From: CAZKAP01 sp964550895
Lineage (GTDB): Bacteria; Bacteroidota; Bacteroidia; Flavobacteriales; Flavobacteriaceae
Length of the DNA stretch: 28,113 bases
Assembly (NCBI GenBank): GCA_964550895.1
Contig: CAZKAP010000040.1
Location: forward strand, 1 to 28,113
Reading direction: 5' to 3'
Numbering within the stretch: the first letter of the stretch is position 1; every line of letters begins with the position of its first letter. The notes beneath the pieces were generated by a model. It had not been told where the DNA came from. It made no database searches and was given only the letters and a program-made list of their open reading frames with translations. A program made the translations under genes and the position numbers. Shown here in pieces: positions 8,453 to 15,720 of the stretch.

Positions 8453-9529
8453 ATGAGTACCCGAAGATTTGACATAGACTGGCTCCGAGTGATTGCCATC
8501 GGATTCCTTCTGATTTACCATGTGGCGATCCCTTTCCAGCCCTTTGGAGTATTCTTTGGGTTTATCCAGAACCAGGAGTCCATGGAATCCCTTTGGTTGC
8601 CCATGTCACTCCTGAGTATCTGGCGAATTCCCTTGCTGTTTTTTGTTTCTGGTATGGGAGTGTATTTCTCCATGCGGAAGCGAAACTGGGGGAAACTGAT
8701 GGGAGAGCGAACGCTTCGCATACTGGTTCCCCTGCTGGTAGGAATGGTTACGGTGGTGCCCTTACAGACCTTCATTTGGCAGGACTACTACAGTCAGGAA
8801 CTCAAGCCGAGTTTTCAGCCTTCCCATCTGTGGTTTCTGGGTAATATCTTCAGCTATGTATTGGTGTTATCACCAGTCCTCTATTTGCTTAAGAAGTATG
8901 AAGAGAAGGCCCGGGATGTGGTTGCCCAACTGGTGAATCACCCGGTGAAACTCCTGCTACTCGCCATCCCATTGGTGGTATCCGTAGTTTGGATCGCACC
9001 GGAGCCCTATTCTCTTTATGCACTCACACTGCACGGCTATATCCTGGGAGGGATTGCTTTCCTCTATGGCTACCTATTCGTGTTCGCAGGAAGTGTGTTT
9101 TGGGAAACGGTAAATCGCTGGAAAGGGCTCTTCCTGCTCATTGGTGTCGTTCTTTTTGCCATTCGGGTTATAGAATACGAATATGAGGGACCGGGCTACC
9201 TGATGGCGATAGAGACTTTTGTCTGGATCTATGCCATATTTGGATTCGGATACCGATTCCTCGGATATTCCAATGCAGCACTCCGCTACCTGAGCGAGGC
9301 GGCCTACCCGGTTTATATCGTTCATTGGATATTCATCAATCTGGGGGCATACTACTTGTTCCCTATGGACATCGCAGTGGAGATCAAGTTTGTTATCCTG
9401 ACTGCATTCACATTTGCAGGTTCCCTGCTGACCTATCACCTGCTGATCCGTCCCTTAAATATCATCAGGCCACTCTTCGGGCTGAAATTAAAGCCGGCTA
9501 AGAAGAAAGAGTGGGTTGCTGAACCATAG
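8453..9529 (+). CDS. Membrane acyltransferase, acyltransferase-3 / OpgC-like family
   Basis: A 358-residue polytopic membrane protein with about ten hydrophobic helices. The N-terminal RRFDIDWLRVIAIGFLLIYHV carries the D-x-L-R and membrane-embedded His23 typical of acyltransferase-3 (PF01757) proteins. Further family signs are WRIPLLFFVSGMG (about 62-74), SHLWFLGNIFSYVLVLSPVLY, and YLSEAAYPVYIVHWIF near the C-terminus with its conserved H-W. These enzymes move acyl groups (often acetyl or succinyl) onto glycans or lipids at the inner membrane; the substrate is not predictable here. The ATG at 8453 lies 4 bp after the ankyrin stop. A bidirectional terminator follows at 9567-9597. Confidence 0.9.
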   Translation: MSTRRFDIDWLRVIAIGFLLIYHVAIPFQPFGVFFGFIQNQESMESLWLPMSLLSIWRIPLLFFVSGMGVYFSMRKRNWGKLMGERTLRILVPLLVGMVTVVPLQTFIWQDYYSQELKPSFQPSHLWFLGNIFSYVLVLSPVLYLLKKYEEKARDVVAQLVNHPVKLLLLAIPLVVSVVWIAPEPYSLYALTLHGYILGGIAFLYGYLFVFAGSVFWETVNRWKGLFLLIGVVLFAIRVIEYEYEGPGYLMAIETFVWIYAIFGFGYRFLGYSNAALRYLSEAAYPVYIVHWIFINLGAYYLFPMDIAVEIKFVILTAFTFAGSLLTYHLLIRPLNIIRPLFGLKLKPAKKKEWVAEP

Positions 9530-9566
9530 AATTACGGCTGGGTAAACGATCAGAACAGTTGTTTGT

Positions 9567-9597
9567 AAAAAAGGAGGCCAAAATGGACCTCCTTTTT
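9567..9597. terminator. Bidirectional rho-independent terminator
   Basis: AAAAAGGAGG and CCTCCTTTTT pair over 10 bp, with a further CC/GG pair around the loop AAAAT (one bulged A). T-tracts lie on both strands (CCTTTTTC on plus, CCTTTTTTAC on minus). It sits between the convergent acyltransferase (+) and aldo/keto reductase (-) genes and can serve both. Confidence 0.85.
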
Positions 9598-9625
9598 CAA
9601 TAACGGGTTGGAACCGCATAGTTTG

Positions 9626-10588
9626 TCATTTCCATACGTCTTCAACGGTATAGGGTCCGCCTTCCGGACACCAGAAGGACCCATCCACGTAGCGGTAGGT
9701 AGTGCCAATGGCATTGATACGCGCGATTTCCGACGGAGTGAGCCGGATAAACTGCGCCCGGTAATTCTCCTCTATGCGGGATGGGGTGACCGATTTCGGA
9801 ATCACGGCTACGCCCTTATGGATCAGCCAGCTGATCAGGATCTGGGCGATGGAGTCGTCCTTGGTATTGGCAATTTCCACAATATTCGGGTCTTTCAGGA
9901 GAACGGGTTCGTCCGCGGCTTTCATCTCCTGGCTCCGGTCGTAGGAGCCCAGTGGGGAATAAGCCGTAAGGGCGATGTTTTTGCTCTCGCAGAAGGACCG
10001 AAGCTCGTCCTGGGGCCAGTAGGCATGCATCTCGACCTGATTCATAACGGGTGCAATCTCGCAGTGGTCCAGAATGAGCTGAAGATTCCCGGGACCGAAA
10101 TTGCTCACCCCTATACTCCCCACCTTTCCTTTGTGTACCTGCTCCTCCATGGCGGCCCAGGTCTCCGTCAGGGGCTGTTCTTCCCGGGGCACAAAGTCTT
10201 CAGCCTGAAGGGGGAAGTTTGCGCCTTTTTTCAGGGCGACGGGCCAGTGTATCAGATACAGATCGAGATAATCCAGGCCGAGGTCGGATATAGTCTTCTC
10301 CAGCGCAGGCTGCACCTCGGATGCGGCCTGGGAGTCGTTCCACAACTTGGAGGTGATCCACAACTCTTCTCGCTGGACGTCACCGGCCTTCAGGGCATCC
10401 TGCAGGGCGCGGCCGACTTCTTTCTCGTTCATGTAGATGGCGGCGCAGTCGATGTGATGGATGCCGATTTCAATGGCGTGCCGAACGGCCCTGTACAGAG
10501 AGTCAGGTTCGGTAGCCTTCCAGGTACCGAGTCCGAGCTGGGGCATGAACTTGCCGTTGCTGAGTTCAAGGGTCTTATTGCTTTTCAT
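9626..10588 (-). CDS. Aldo/keto reductase
   Basis: A 320-residue NADPH-dependent carbonyl reductase of the AKR superfamily. The catalytic tetrad is visible: Asp47 (HHIDCAAIYMNE), Tyr52, Lys81 (LWITSKLWND) and His114 (LDLYLIHWPV). Other hallmarks are GLGTWKA at the start, GSIGVSNFGPGNLQLIL, NQVEMHAYWPQ and the cofactor loop VIPKSVTPSRIEENYRA near 260-276. Length and pattern are close to the AKR1/AKR5-type group (aldose and alcohol reductases). It is cytosolic with no signal peptide. It is divergent from arsM. A short hairpin GGCGG-gcaata-CCGCC (10606-10621) lies in its leader. The physiological substrate is unknown. Confidence 0.95.
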   Translation of the reverse strand: MKSNKTLELSNGKFMPQLGLGTWKATEPDSLYRAVRHAIEIGIHHIDCAAIYMNEKEVGRALQDALKAGDVQREELWITSKLWNDSQAASEVQPALEKTISDLGLDYLDLYLIHWPVALKKGANFPLQAEDFVPREEQPLTETWAAMEEQVHKGKVGSIGVSNFGPGNLQLILDHCEIAPVMNQVEMHAYWPQDELRSFCESKNIALTAYSPLGSYDRSQEMKAADEPVLLKDPNIVEIANTKDDSIAQILISWLIHKGVAVIPKSVTPSRIEENYRAQFIRLTPSEIARINAIGTTYRYVDGSFWCPEGGPYTVEDVWK

Positions 10589-10674
10589 AGGTCAGGGTAT
10601 TTAAAGGCGGGCAATACCGCCCGGGAATATCAAAGTTCGAGAATAATTGGAGAAGTCGCATCGGGTGAACGCCG

Positions 10675-10704
10675 TGGATTTGGAGGAGCGGTAACTCAGG
10701 TTAC
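10675..10704 (+). promoter_or_regulatory. arsM promoter candidate with GTAAC-N4-GTTAC palindrome
   Basis: TGGATTTG (10675-10682) is one mismatch from the TAnnTTTG -7 element and resembles the TAGATTTG of the peroxiredoxin promoter. Eight bases downstream is the perfect palindrome GTAAC-TCAG-GTTAC (10691-10704), 59 bp before the ATG. The arrangement repeats that at the peroxiredoxin gene, suggesting a common regulator. There is no ArsR gene in the window and no good -33 element. Confidence 0.42.
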
Positions 10705-10763
10705 TCATGGTTTCGCATTTGTTTCCGAACTTCACAAGGCAATACGGACACAAACTACCTAGA

Positions 10764-11648
10764 ATGAATCAGGACGAATCACTGAAGAATATAGTGCGCG
10801 ATCGATACGGAAAGATCGCAGAGCAGGACACTCCCATTAAGGCCAGCACTTGTTGCGGTTCTTCTACGCCTCCCAACAAGGTATATAACATCATGATGGA
10901 GGACTATTCCAAAACCGAGGGTTATGTGGAAGACGCCGATTTGGGACTGGGCTGTGGCCTCCCTACCCAATTTGCCCGTATTTCAAAAGGAGATACGGTT
11001 ATAGACCTGGGATCGGGTGCCGGTAACGACTGCTTTGTCGCCCGACACGAAACCGGACCGGAAGGAAAAGTGATCGGAGTCGATTTCACTCCGGCCATGA
11101 TTGAGCGGGCCCGGACGAACTGCGAGAAGCTCGGGTACAACAATGTGGAGTTCCGTCAGGGGGACATCGACAATATGCCCGTAAGCGATGGCATAGCCGA
11201 CGTGGTCGTCAGCAATTGCGTATTAAACCTGGTGCCGGACAAGCCCCGGGTCATAGCCGAAATCTTCCGGGTTTTAAAGCCCGGGGGCCACTTCAGCATA
11301 TCTGATATCGTATTGGTCGGGGAGCTGCCTGAGGCGCTTAGGAAGGATGCCGAGATGTATGCCGGTTGCGTTGCCGGGGCGATTCAGAAATCCGACTATC
11401 TGAAACTGATCGAGGATGCCGGCTTCTCACGGATTATGCTGCAAAAGGAAAAGACCATTTCCATTCCGGAGGAAATCCTATCCAGGAACCTGTCTCCGGA
11501 AGAAGTGGCCCGGTTTCAGTCCGGTGAGACGGGTATTTTCAGCATTACGGTTTATGCGAAGAAGAAAGGCTTCCCGGTAAACGAAGCAGGGACCGATGCC
11601 TCAGGGGAATCCGCTATGGGGAGTCATACGGGAACAAAATGGTGCTAG
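10764..11648 (+). CDS. arsM: Arsenite S-adenosylmethionine methyltransferase
   Basis: A class I SAM-dependent methyltransferase that methylates As(III) in the cytosol, forming methylated and eventually volatile arsenicals. From the ATG at 10764 the protein has 294 residues. An upstream in-frame ATG at 10707 would add 19 residues that look non-coding. The SAM-binding GxGxG-type motif is VIDLGSGAGNDCF (79-91), with acidic VIGVDFTP (103-110). The three arsenic-binding cysteines of the family are present: Cys64 (GLGCGLP), Cys152 (VSNCVLNL) and Cys202 (YAGCVAGA). Extra cysteines occur at 30-31 (STCCGSS), and a tail of about 25 residues beyond the usual end (ITVYAKKK) finishes in Trp-Cys. It is a lone gene with no arsR, arsC or arsB beside it. 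Confidence 0.93.
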   Translation: MNQDESLKNIVRDRYGKIAEQDTPIKASTCCGSSTPPNKVYNIMMEDYSKTEGYVEDADLGLGCGLPTQFARISKGDTVIDLGSGAGNDCFVARHETGPEGKVIGVDFTPAMIERARTNCEKLGYNNVEFRQGDIDNMPVSDGIADVVVSNCVLNLVPDKPRVIAEIFRVLKPGGHFSISDIVLVGELPEALRKDAEMYAGCVAGAIQKSDYLKLIEDAGFSRIMLQKEKTISIPEEILSRNLSPEEVARFQSGETGIFSITVYAKKKGFPVNEAGTDASGESAMGSHTGTKWC

Positions 11649-11769
11649 ACGGGTAGCATTGGATATACCTTCTCTGCCGGGCATTACCCTCAGCAGATGA
11701 TCGTGTTGTGAATTGCTCAAATGGGCTATAATAATTGGGTCAGCCGCCCTCATATCCCGTTTCAGGAAT

Positions 11770-11799
11770 CCAAAACCCCCATTTTCCCCGAAAACCCCC
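11770..11799 (-). other. G-rich tract, possible two-tier G-quadruplex or 3' element
   Basis: On the minus strand three runs of 4-5 G and a final GG are separated by TTTTC, AAAAT and TTTT. It lies about 30 bp downstream of the stop of the DUF4249 gene, in the 3' region of the receptor operon. The central TTTTC-GGG-GAAAA can instead form a short hairpin. No other terminator is evident between 11649 and 11828. Confidence 0.3.
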
Positions 11800-11828
11800 T
11801 CAGACACCGGGTTCGGACTAAACAGCCG

Positions 11829-12656
11829 CTACTCCTCAATAACCAGATCCCTGCTGACCGATTCGGATATCCGGAAATAGCCGAATGCGAAGTTGTCCGG
11901 ATTTTGCTGGTTAATGATGTTGCCCCTCAGAGTTGCCGGAGGAGCGGCGAATGGTCCCGGAGGATCGACCTGATCCAGTAGCAGTTCCATATAGCGATAA
12001 AATTGTTGGTCAATCCCATCATTGATCACGGTGATGCGTTCGCCAGGCTCCAACCGCTCACCCTCTTCTTCGGTGTACAGGTACGAAAACTCGAATTCGC
12101 TACCGTCGAAAAAAGTGTCTTCGATGGGCGCATACAGTTCGAAACCGAAGTCGAAGAGGTAGAAATTCTCTTCGCCACCGGTATCCGAGATTCGGACCCG
12201 GACTTCCACATCCTCTTCACCGAAGATCTCCAGGTCGCCCTGCCTCAGATTGAGGATGGGGGCCGTAGGCACCAATTGTGCGGAGGCGGTATAGCGCTCG
12301 CCGTCTGTCTCTATGCTGAGGTCGAATACGGCGTCGAAGGTATTCAGGAACGACAGGTCGGGATGCTCGTATATCCCGGTTCCGGGCTGGGTTTCCTGCA
12401 AGGTATATACGTTGGGGGTGCCCCGCTCCTGGATGCTGACGCTTGCACCGCTAACCGCAGGTATAAGCTCGTCGAAGAAATTCACGGTCTGGGTCAGGGT
12501 CACCTGTCCGGTTACCCTGACGGGTTCTTCCCGGGTGAATACCCGGAAGTGGGCATCGACATTGAGCCGTGTTGGGCCCGTTGGCGTTTCGAGTTCCACC
12601 ACGTCCTGACAGCCGACTGCCCAAATCATGGCGAGGAATGCTAATATCTTTCTCAT
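11829..12656 (-). CDS. DUF4249 lipoprotein, TonB-receptor partner
   Basis: A 275-residue protein. The N-terminus MRKILAFLAMIWAVGCQDV is a lipoprotein signal with lipidated Cys16. The body matches DUF4249: VELETPTGPTRLNVDAHF, then repeated beta strands (VRVTGQVTLTQTVNFFDE, ASVSIQERG, GIYEHPDL, YTASAQLVPTAP), and a C-terminal GNIINQQNPDNFAFGYFRIS. DUF4249 proteins in Bacteroidota are usually encoded directly after a carboxypeptidase-domain TonB receptor and probably act as surface or periplasmic accessory proteins; the ligand is unknown. The ATG is 2 bp after the stop of the receptor gene at 12659, so this is the second gene of a two-gene operon. Confidence 0.9.
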   Translation of the reverse strand: MRKILAFLAMIWAVGCQDVVELETPTGPTRLNVDAHFRVFTREEPVRVTGQVTLTQTVNFFDELIPAVSGASVSIQERGTPNVYTLQETQPGTGIYEHPDLSFLNTFDAVFDLSIETDGERYTASAQLVPTAPILNLRQGDLEIFGEEDVEVRVRISDTGGEENFYLFDFGFELYAPIEDTFFDGSEFEFSYLYTEEEGERLEPGERITVINDGIDQQFYRYMELLLDQVDPPGPFAAPPATLRGNIINQQNPDNFAFGYFRISESVSRDLVIEE

Positions 12657-12658
12657 GG

Positions 12659-15052
12659 CTAAAATCTGAAGTTATAGCTGATCGCGGGCACGATACCAAA
12701 AATGGCCGTTCGTATCGCCTCGTTCTGCCCCGTAGTTGGGTTTTCCTCGAAGGCGTAGGATGCCGCGTTTCGTCTGTTGTATATGTTGTAGAAGCCGAAC
12801 ACCCACTCGGATTGCCATTTCCGGTCCTTGTTGCGGCGCGGTGTAAGGGTAGCAGAAAGGTCCAGGCGATGGTAGTCTGTTAGCCGGGATTCATTCCTGC
12901 CCTCATATACGGGGATGGTCAGCCCCAACTGCTGCACCTGGCCCACGGGCAGGTTCGTGGGTATGCCCGTCTGGTATATGAAGTTGCCTCCCAGCGACCA
13001 GCGGTCACTGAGTTCCAGTGAGGCATTTATGGAAATATCGTGCGGCCGGTCGAACAGGGCCCGGTACCAGTTCCCGTTGTTGATCCCGGGCTCTTCCGGT
13101 GTCCTGCCCGGGGTGCGCTGCTCCGATCTCGACAGGGTATAGGCGATCCAGCCTTTCAGCCGTCCGCGGTTCTTCCGCACGAGCACCTCAAGTCCATAGG
13201 CCCGGGCCTCACCATTGAGGATCACCTGTTCGATGTCCTCATTGGCAATGAGGTTCGCGCCGTCTATGAAGTCGATCCGGTTGCGTATATCCTTGTAGAA
13301 AGCCTCCAGTTCCAACGAGTATTCCTGATTAGCCAGATCCTGGTAAAACCCCAGGGCATACTGATCGAGGATTTGCGGCTTGAGGTAGGGTCCGCTGGGT
13401 GCCCATACATCCAGCGGAGTAGGGGAGTTCGTGTTGGTGATCAGGTGGAGGTATTGGGCCATCCGGTTATAGCTCCCTTTAAAGGAGGCATCCTCTCCGA
13501 TCAGGTAGGAGGCAGACAGTCGGGGCTCCAGGTTGTTAAACTTCGAGATGCTCTCGCCTCTGCGGAATCGGTCGATTCGAATAGGATCGGCTCCCTCGTA
13601 AATCTGGAAGACCGAGTTGTAGAGTACCGGCCGATCATCTTCATAAACCTTGAACTCGTGCTGGCCGAGCCTGTTGAAATGGCTCCAGCGCAGCCCGTAG
13701 CGAAGGGAAAGCCGATCGGATACCTTGTGGTCTACGTCGAGGTAAGCCGCAAATTCATTTCCGTACTTATTGGTGAACTCGTCTTCTACAATCCCTGAAT
13801 CCGGGCTGTTTGGACGGATCTCACCGGGTTTGAAGTGGTAATAGATGTTGTTGATCCCGTAATCCAGGGTGAGCCGGTTGGTGAGGTAATGTCGGAAATC
13901 GTACTTCAGGTTGAAGTTGATGATGTGGGATTCCCATTCGAATCCGAAGGCATCAAATTCCAGCCCATAGGTATAGTCGGAGTAAATCAGGGATAGATTG
14001 GAGAACAACTTGTCCGAAAACAAGTGGTTCCAACGTAGGTTGGCCACCGAGTTTCCGTACTGATTTTTAAAGGCCTCACTCAGCTGGAAGACGTCCCGGC
14101 CAAAATAGCCGGAAAGGAACAACTGATTGTTGTCGTCCAGACGGTGGCTGACCTTGGTATTCAGGTCGTAGAAGTAGGCCAGGTTCTCTTCGCCGGCGGC
14201 CTGAAGGAACAGGTGGGCATAGGAGGCCCGGCCCGCCAGCAGGAACGAGCCCCGATCCTTAACCAGGGGCCCTTCGAGCAGGAGCTTGCTCGAGACTGCG
14301 CCCAGGCCGCCATTCATTTTAAACCGCTTCGTATTGCCCTCCCGCTGGTAGATATCCAGCACGGAGGACAGCCGGCCCCCATATCGGGCAGGAATACCCC
14401 CTTTAAAAAGCTTTAGATCCTTGATGGCATCCGGATTGAATACGGAAAAGAGCCCGAACAGGTGAGACGAATTAAAAACGATGGCCTCGTCGAGGAGGAT
14501 CAGGTTCTGATCGGCACTACCTCCCCGTACATTGAATCCGGAAGCCCCTTCCCCGGCATTGCTCACCCCCGGTAACAACAGTATAGAGCGGATGACATCG
14601 GGTTCCCCCAAAACCACCGGCACTTGCTTAATGGTGCGGGCGGTGAGGGTGTTGACGCTCATCTGGGGGGCACGTATGCTGTTCTTTTCCACGTTCTGTG
14701 TAACGACCACCTCATCGAGCTGGCTGACTTCCTCGGACAGGAGAAAGTCCTGCCTCGTGTCGGCTGTAATGACCAGATCCTGACTGACCGAGGTGTATCC
14801 CAGATAGCTGATGATCAGCCGGTGGCTTCCCTCTGGCAGGGTCAGTGAATAGAACCCGTATTCGTTGGTGGTTACGCCGGTTTTGAGATCGGGTACCACG
14901 ACATTGGCCCCCCAAATGGTCTCGCCCGTATCGCGGTCTGTAACGGTACCGCGAATGGTATACTCCTGCTGTGCATAGGCTTGCAAGCCCGTGAATATCA
15001 GTAAACCGAGCAGGGTAAATGAAAGGACGTGAGGCCCATATGGCAATTTCAT
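12659..15052 (-). CDS. TonB-dependent receptor with carboxypeptidase-like N-terminal domain
   Basis: A 797-residue outer-membrane active transporter from the ATG at 15052; the open frame extends further upstream, but that ATG is followed by a clean signal peptide (MKLPYGPHVLSFTLLGLLIF to AYAQ). Domains: CarboxypepD_reg-like (YTIRGTVTDRDTGETIWGAN to about 115), plug (LDEVVVTQNVEKNS, VVLGEPDVIRSILLLPGV, GFNVRGGSADQNLILLDE, LFKGGIPARYGGRLSSVLD), then a 22-strand barrel ending in YNFRF with aromatic last residue. The R-G-G-S and ARYGGR motifs are those of the receptor group paired with DUF4249. Substrate unknown. It is the first gene of an operon with DUF4249; an exact -7 element (TACCTTTG) lies about 52 bp upstream. 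Confidence 0.93.
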   Translation of the reverse strand: MKLPYGPHVLSFTLLGLLIFTGLQAYAQQEYTIRGTVTDRDTGETIWGANVVVPDLKTGVTTNEYGFYSLTLPEGSHRLIISYLGYTSVSQDLVITADTRQDFLLSEEVSQLDEVVVTQNVEKNSIRAPQMSVNTLTARTIKQVPVVLGEPDVIRSILLLPGVSNAGEGASGFNVRGGSADQNLILLDEAIVFNSSHLFGLFSVFNPDAIKDLKLFKGGIPARYGGRLSSVLDIYQREGNTKRFKMNGGLGAVSSKLLLEGPLVKDRGSFLLAGRASYAHLFLQAAGEENLAYFYDLNTKVSHRLDDNNQLFLSGYFGRDVFQLSEAFKNQYGNSVANLRWNHLFSDKLFSNLSLIYSDYTYGLEFDAFGFEWESHIINFNLKYDFRHYLTNRLTLDYGINNIYYHFKPGEIRPNSPDSGIVEDEFTNKYGNEFAAYLDVDHKVSDRLSLRYGLRWSHFNRLGQHEFKVYEDDRPVLYNSVFQIYEGADPIRIDRFRRGESISKFNNLEPRLSASYLIGEDASFKGSYNRMAQYLHLITNTNSPTPLDVWAPSGPYLKPQILDQYALGFYQDLANQEYSLELEAFYKDIRNRIDFIDGANLIANEDIEQVILNGEARAYGLEVLVRKNRGRLKGWIAYTLSRSEQRTPGRTPEEPGINNGNWYRALFDRPHDISINASLELSDRWSLGGNFIYQTGIPTNLPVGQVQQLGLTIPVYEGRNESRLTDYHRLDLSATLTPRRNKDRKWQSEWVFGFYNIYNRRNAASYAFEENPTTGQNEAIRTAIFGIVPAISYNFRF

Positions 15053-15103
15053 AGCAAAAATTTGGCAACCGGAACCTCCTTGAGGCACCGGCATTATGGG
15101 CCG

Positions 15104-15111
15104 CAAAGGTA
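15104..15111 (-). promoter_or_regulatory. -7 element of the TonB receptor operon
   Basis: CAAAGGTA on the plus strand is TACCTTTG on the minus strand, an exact TAnnTTTG match, ending 52 bp before the ATG at 15052. No convincing -33 TTG is present at the usual distance (GGTTCGG lies near). Confidence 0.5.
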
Positions 15112-15365
15112 CGGCAGAATAGGAACCGAACCCAGAACACCGATACGGGGATGGACCCAAGGCAATTTGTGGTGATGAAGCGGTGCAAATTCTGAGCAGA
15201 TAAAGGCTAATATGCCACATATCAGATTTTTACAGCTTAAGTCAACTGCCCTGGAGTTGCTAAGAAACCGATGGAAAATTTACCATTCCCACGGCTTTAG
15301 AGCCGCATCCTTACCATTTTAATAAAAATGAAATGAAGCGAAATCTTTTCGGACTAATGCACCCG

Positions 15366-15372
15366 TACTTTG
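15366..15372 (+). promoter_or_regulatory. -7-like element for the small peptide unit
   Basis: TACTTTG lies 21 bp before the ATG at 15394 and resembles the Bacteroidota -7 box (one base shorter than TAnnTTTG). TTTTCGG at 15346-15352 may serve as a weak upstream element. The call rests mainly on position. Confidence 0.33.
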
Positions 15373-15393
15373 TACAAGAATCAATCAAAAAAA

Positions 15394-15489
15394 ATGAACG
15401 AAATGAAAAGTGGAAACTGGCCCTTCTGGATACAGACCATCATAACCGTGCTGATCGCGGCTATAGTTGTGGTGTTCGGTCTGATGTAA
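15394..15489 (+). CDS. 31-residue single-helix membrane peptide
   Basis: ATG to TAA gives a peptide of 31 residues: a short polar start (MNEMKSGNWPFW) and then one uninterrupted hydrophobic helix (IQTIITVLIAAIVVVFGLM). It has a possible promoter 21 bp upstream, an A-rich leader (AATCAATCAAAAAAA) and, 3' of the stop, three stem-loops ending in a strong terminator. The unit is therefore a compact transcript of about 220 nt. One-helix peptides of this size in Bacteroidota include unstudied conserved families and type I toxin-like peptides; I cannot assign it to either. The reading frame has no similarity that I recognise to neighbouring genes. A longer overlapping frame (15333-15533) has coding-poor composition and is less likely. 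Confidence 0.55.
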   Translation: MNEMKSGNWPFWIQTIITVLIAAIVVVFGLM

Positions 15490-15492
15490 ATT

Positions 15493-15555
15493 CCGGGAGC
15501 CCGAAAAGCAAAGCGGAGGGCTCCGGGACATGAAATTTGATGGGGGCGTATGCCC
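15493..15555 (+). other. Two stem-loops 3' of the small peptide gene
   Basis: GGAGCCC (15496-15502) pairs with GGGCTCC (15518-15524), with two more C-G pairs beyond a G-G mismatch. A second hairpin, GGGC-GTAT-GCCC (15544-15555), follows and is succeeded by GAAAAAAGG. Together with the terminator at 15571 they make the 3' region unusually structured, which would suit a stable small RNA or a protected small mRNA. Confidence 0.5.
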
Positions 15556-15570
15556 GAAAAAAGGAACTAG

Positions 15571-15599
15571 CGGAGGCCAAAGGGCCTCCGTTTTATTTT
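15571..15599 (+). terminator. Strong rho-independent terminator
   Basis: CGGAGGCC-AAAG-GGCCTCCG is a perfect 8-bp stem with a four-base loop, followed directly by TTTTATTTT. It closes the small peptide transcription unit. Confidence 0.88.
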
Positions 15600-15630
15600 G
15601 ACCCGCTTCCGGTTACCTTGGTTACGAAGG

Positions 15631-15673
15631 GTTCTTAAAAGAACGTTTTCTCTGAATTGTGACAAATATCACC
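15631..15673 (+). promoter_or_regulatory. Two palindromes upstream of the metal-receptor unit
   Basis: GTTCTT-AA-AAGAAC (15631-15644) is a perfect 6+6 inverted repeat. TGTGA-CAAATA-TCACC (15658-15673) has the layout of a CRP/FNR-family site (TGTGA-N6-TCACA, core TGAC-N4-ATCA) and lies about 48 bp before the start of the first gene. Both are in the promoter region of the small exported protein and OprC-like receptor. Confidence 0.45.
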
Positions 15674-15720
15674 TTCTTTGATACATTCCTTGGCTACTTT
15701 CGATTGAGCTAAAGGAGCAC

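Noticed and set aside
9608..10762. 384-codon open frame on the plus strand opposite the aldo/keto reductase
   Set aside because: It is antisense to an enzyme with an intact catalytic tetrad, and its translation is Gly/Val/His-rich without any domain; it is a shadow of the codon bias of the real gene.
12003..12644. 213-codon plus-strand frame opposite the DUF4249 gene
   Set aside because: Antisense shadow; the minus strand has a lipoprotein signal and the DUF4249 pattern.
13040..13798. 252-codon plus-strand frame opposite the TonB receptor
   Set aside because: Antisense shadow inside the receptor barrel region.
15053..15220. Upstream extension of the TonB receptor to a start at 15220
   Set aside because: The ATG at 15052 starts a regular signal peptide, and the extension covers the -7 element and has non-coding composition.
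15333..15533. 66-codon frame overlapping the small membrane peptide
   Set aside because: Polar, low-complexity translation with no pattern; the overlapping 31-codon frame has a clean membrane helix.
15601..15625. Repeated GGTTAC (15611 and 15620) as a further copy of the GTAAC-N4-GTTAC operator
   Set aside because: The two units are direct, not inverted, and the spacing does not fit the palindrome.
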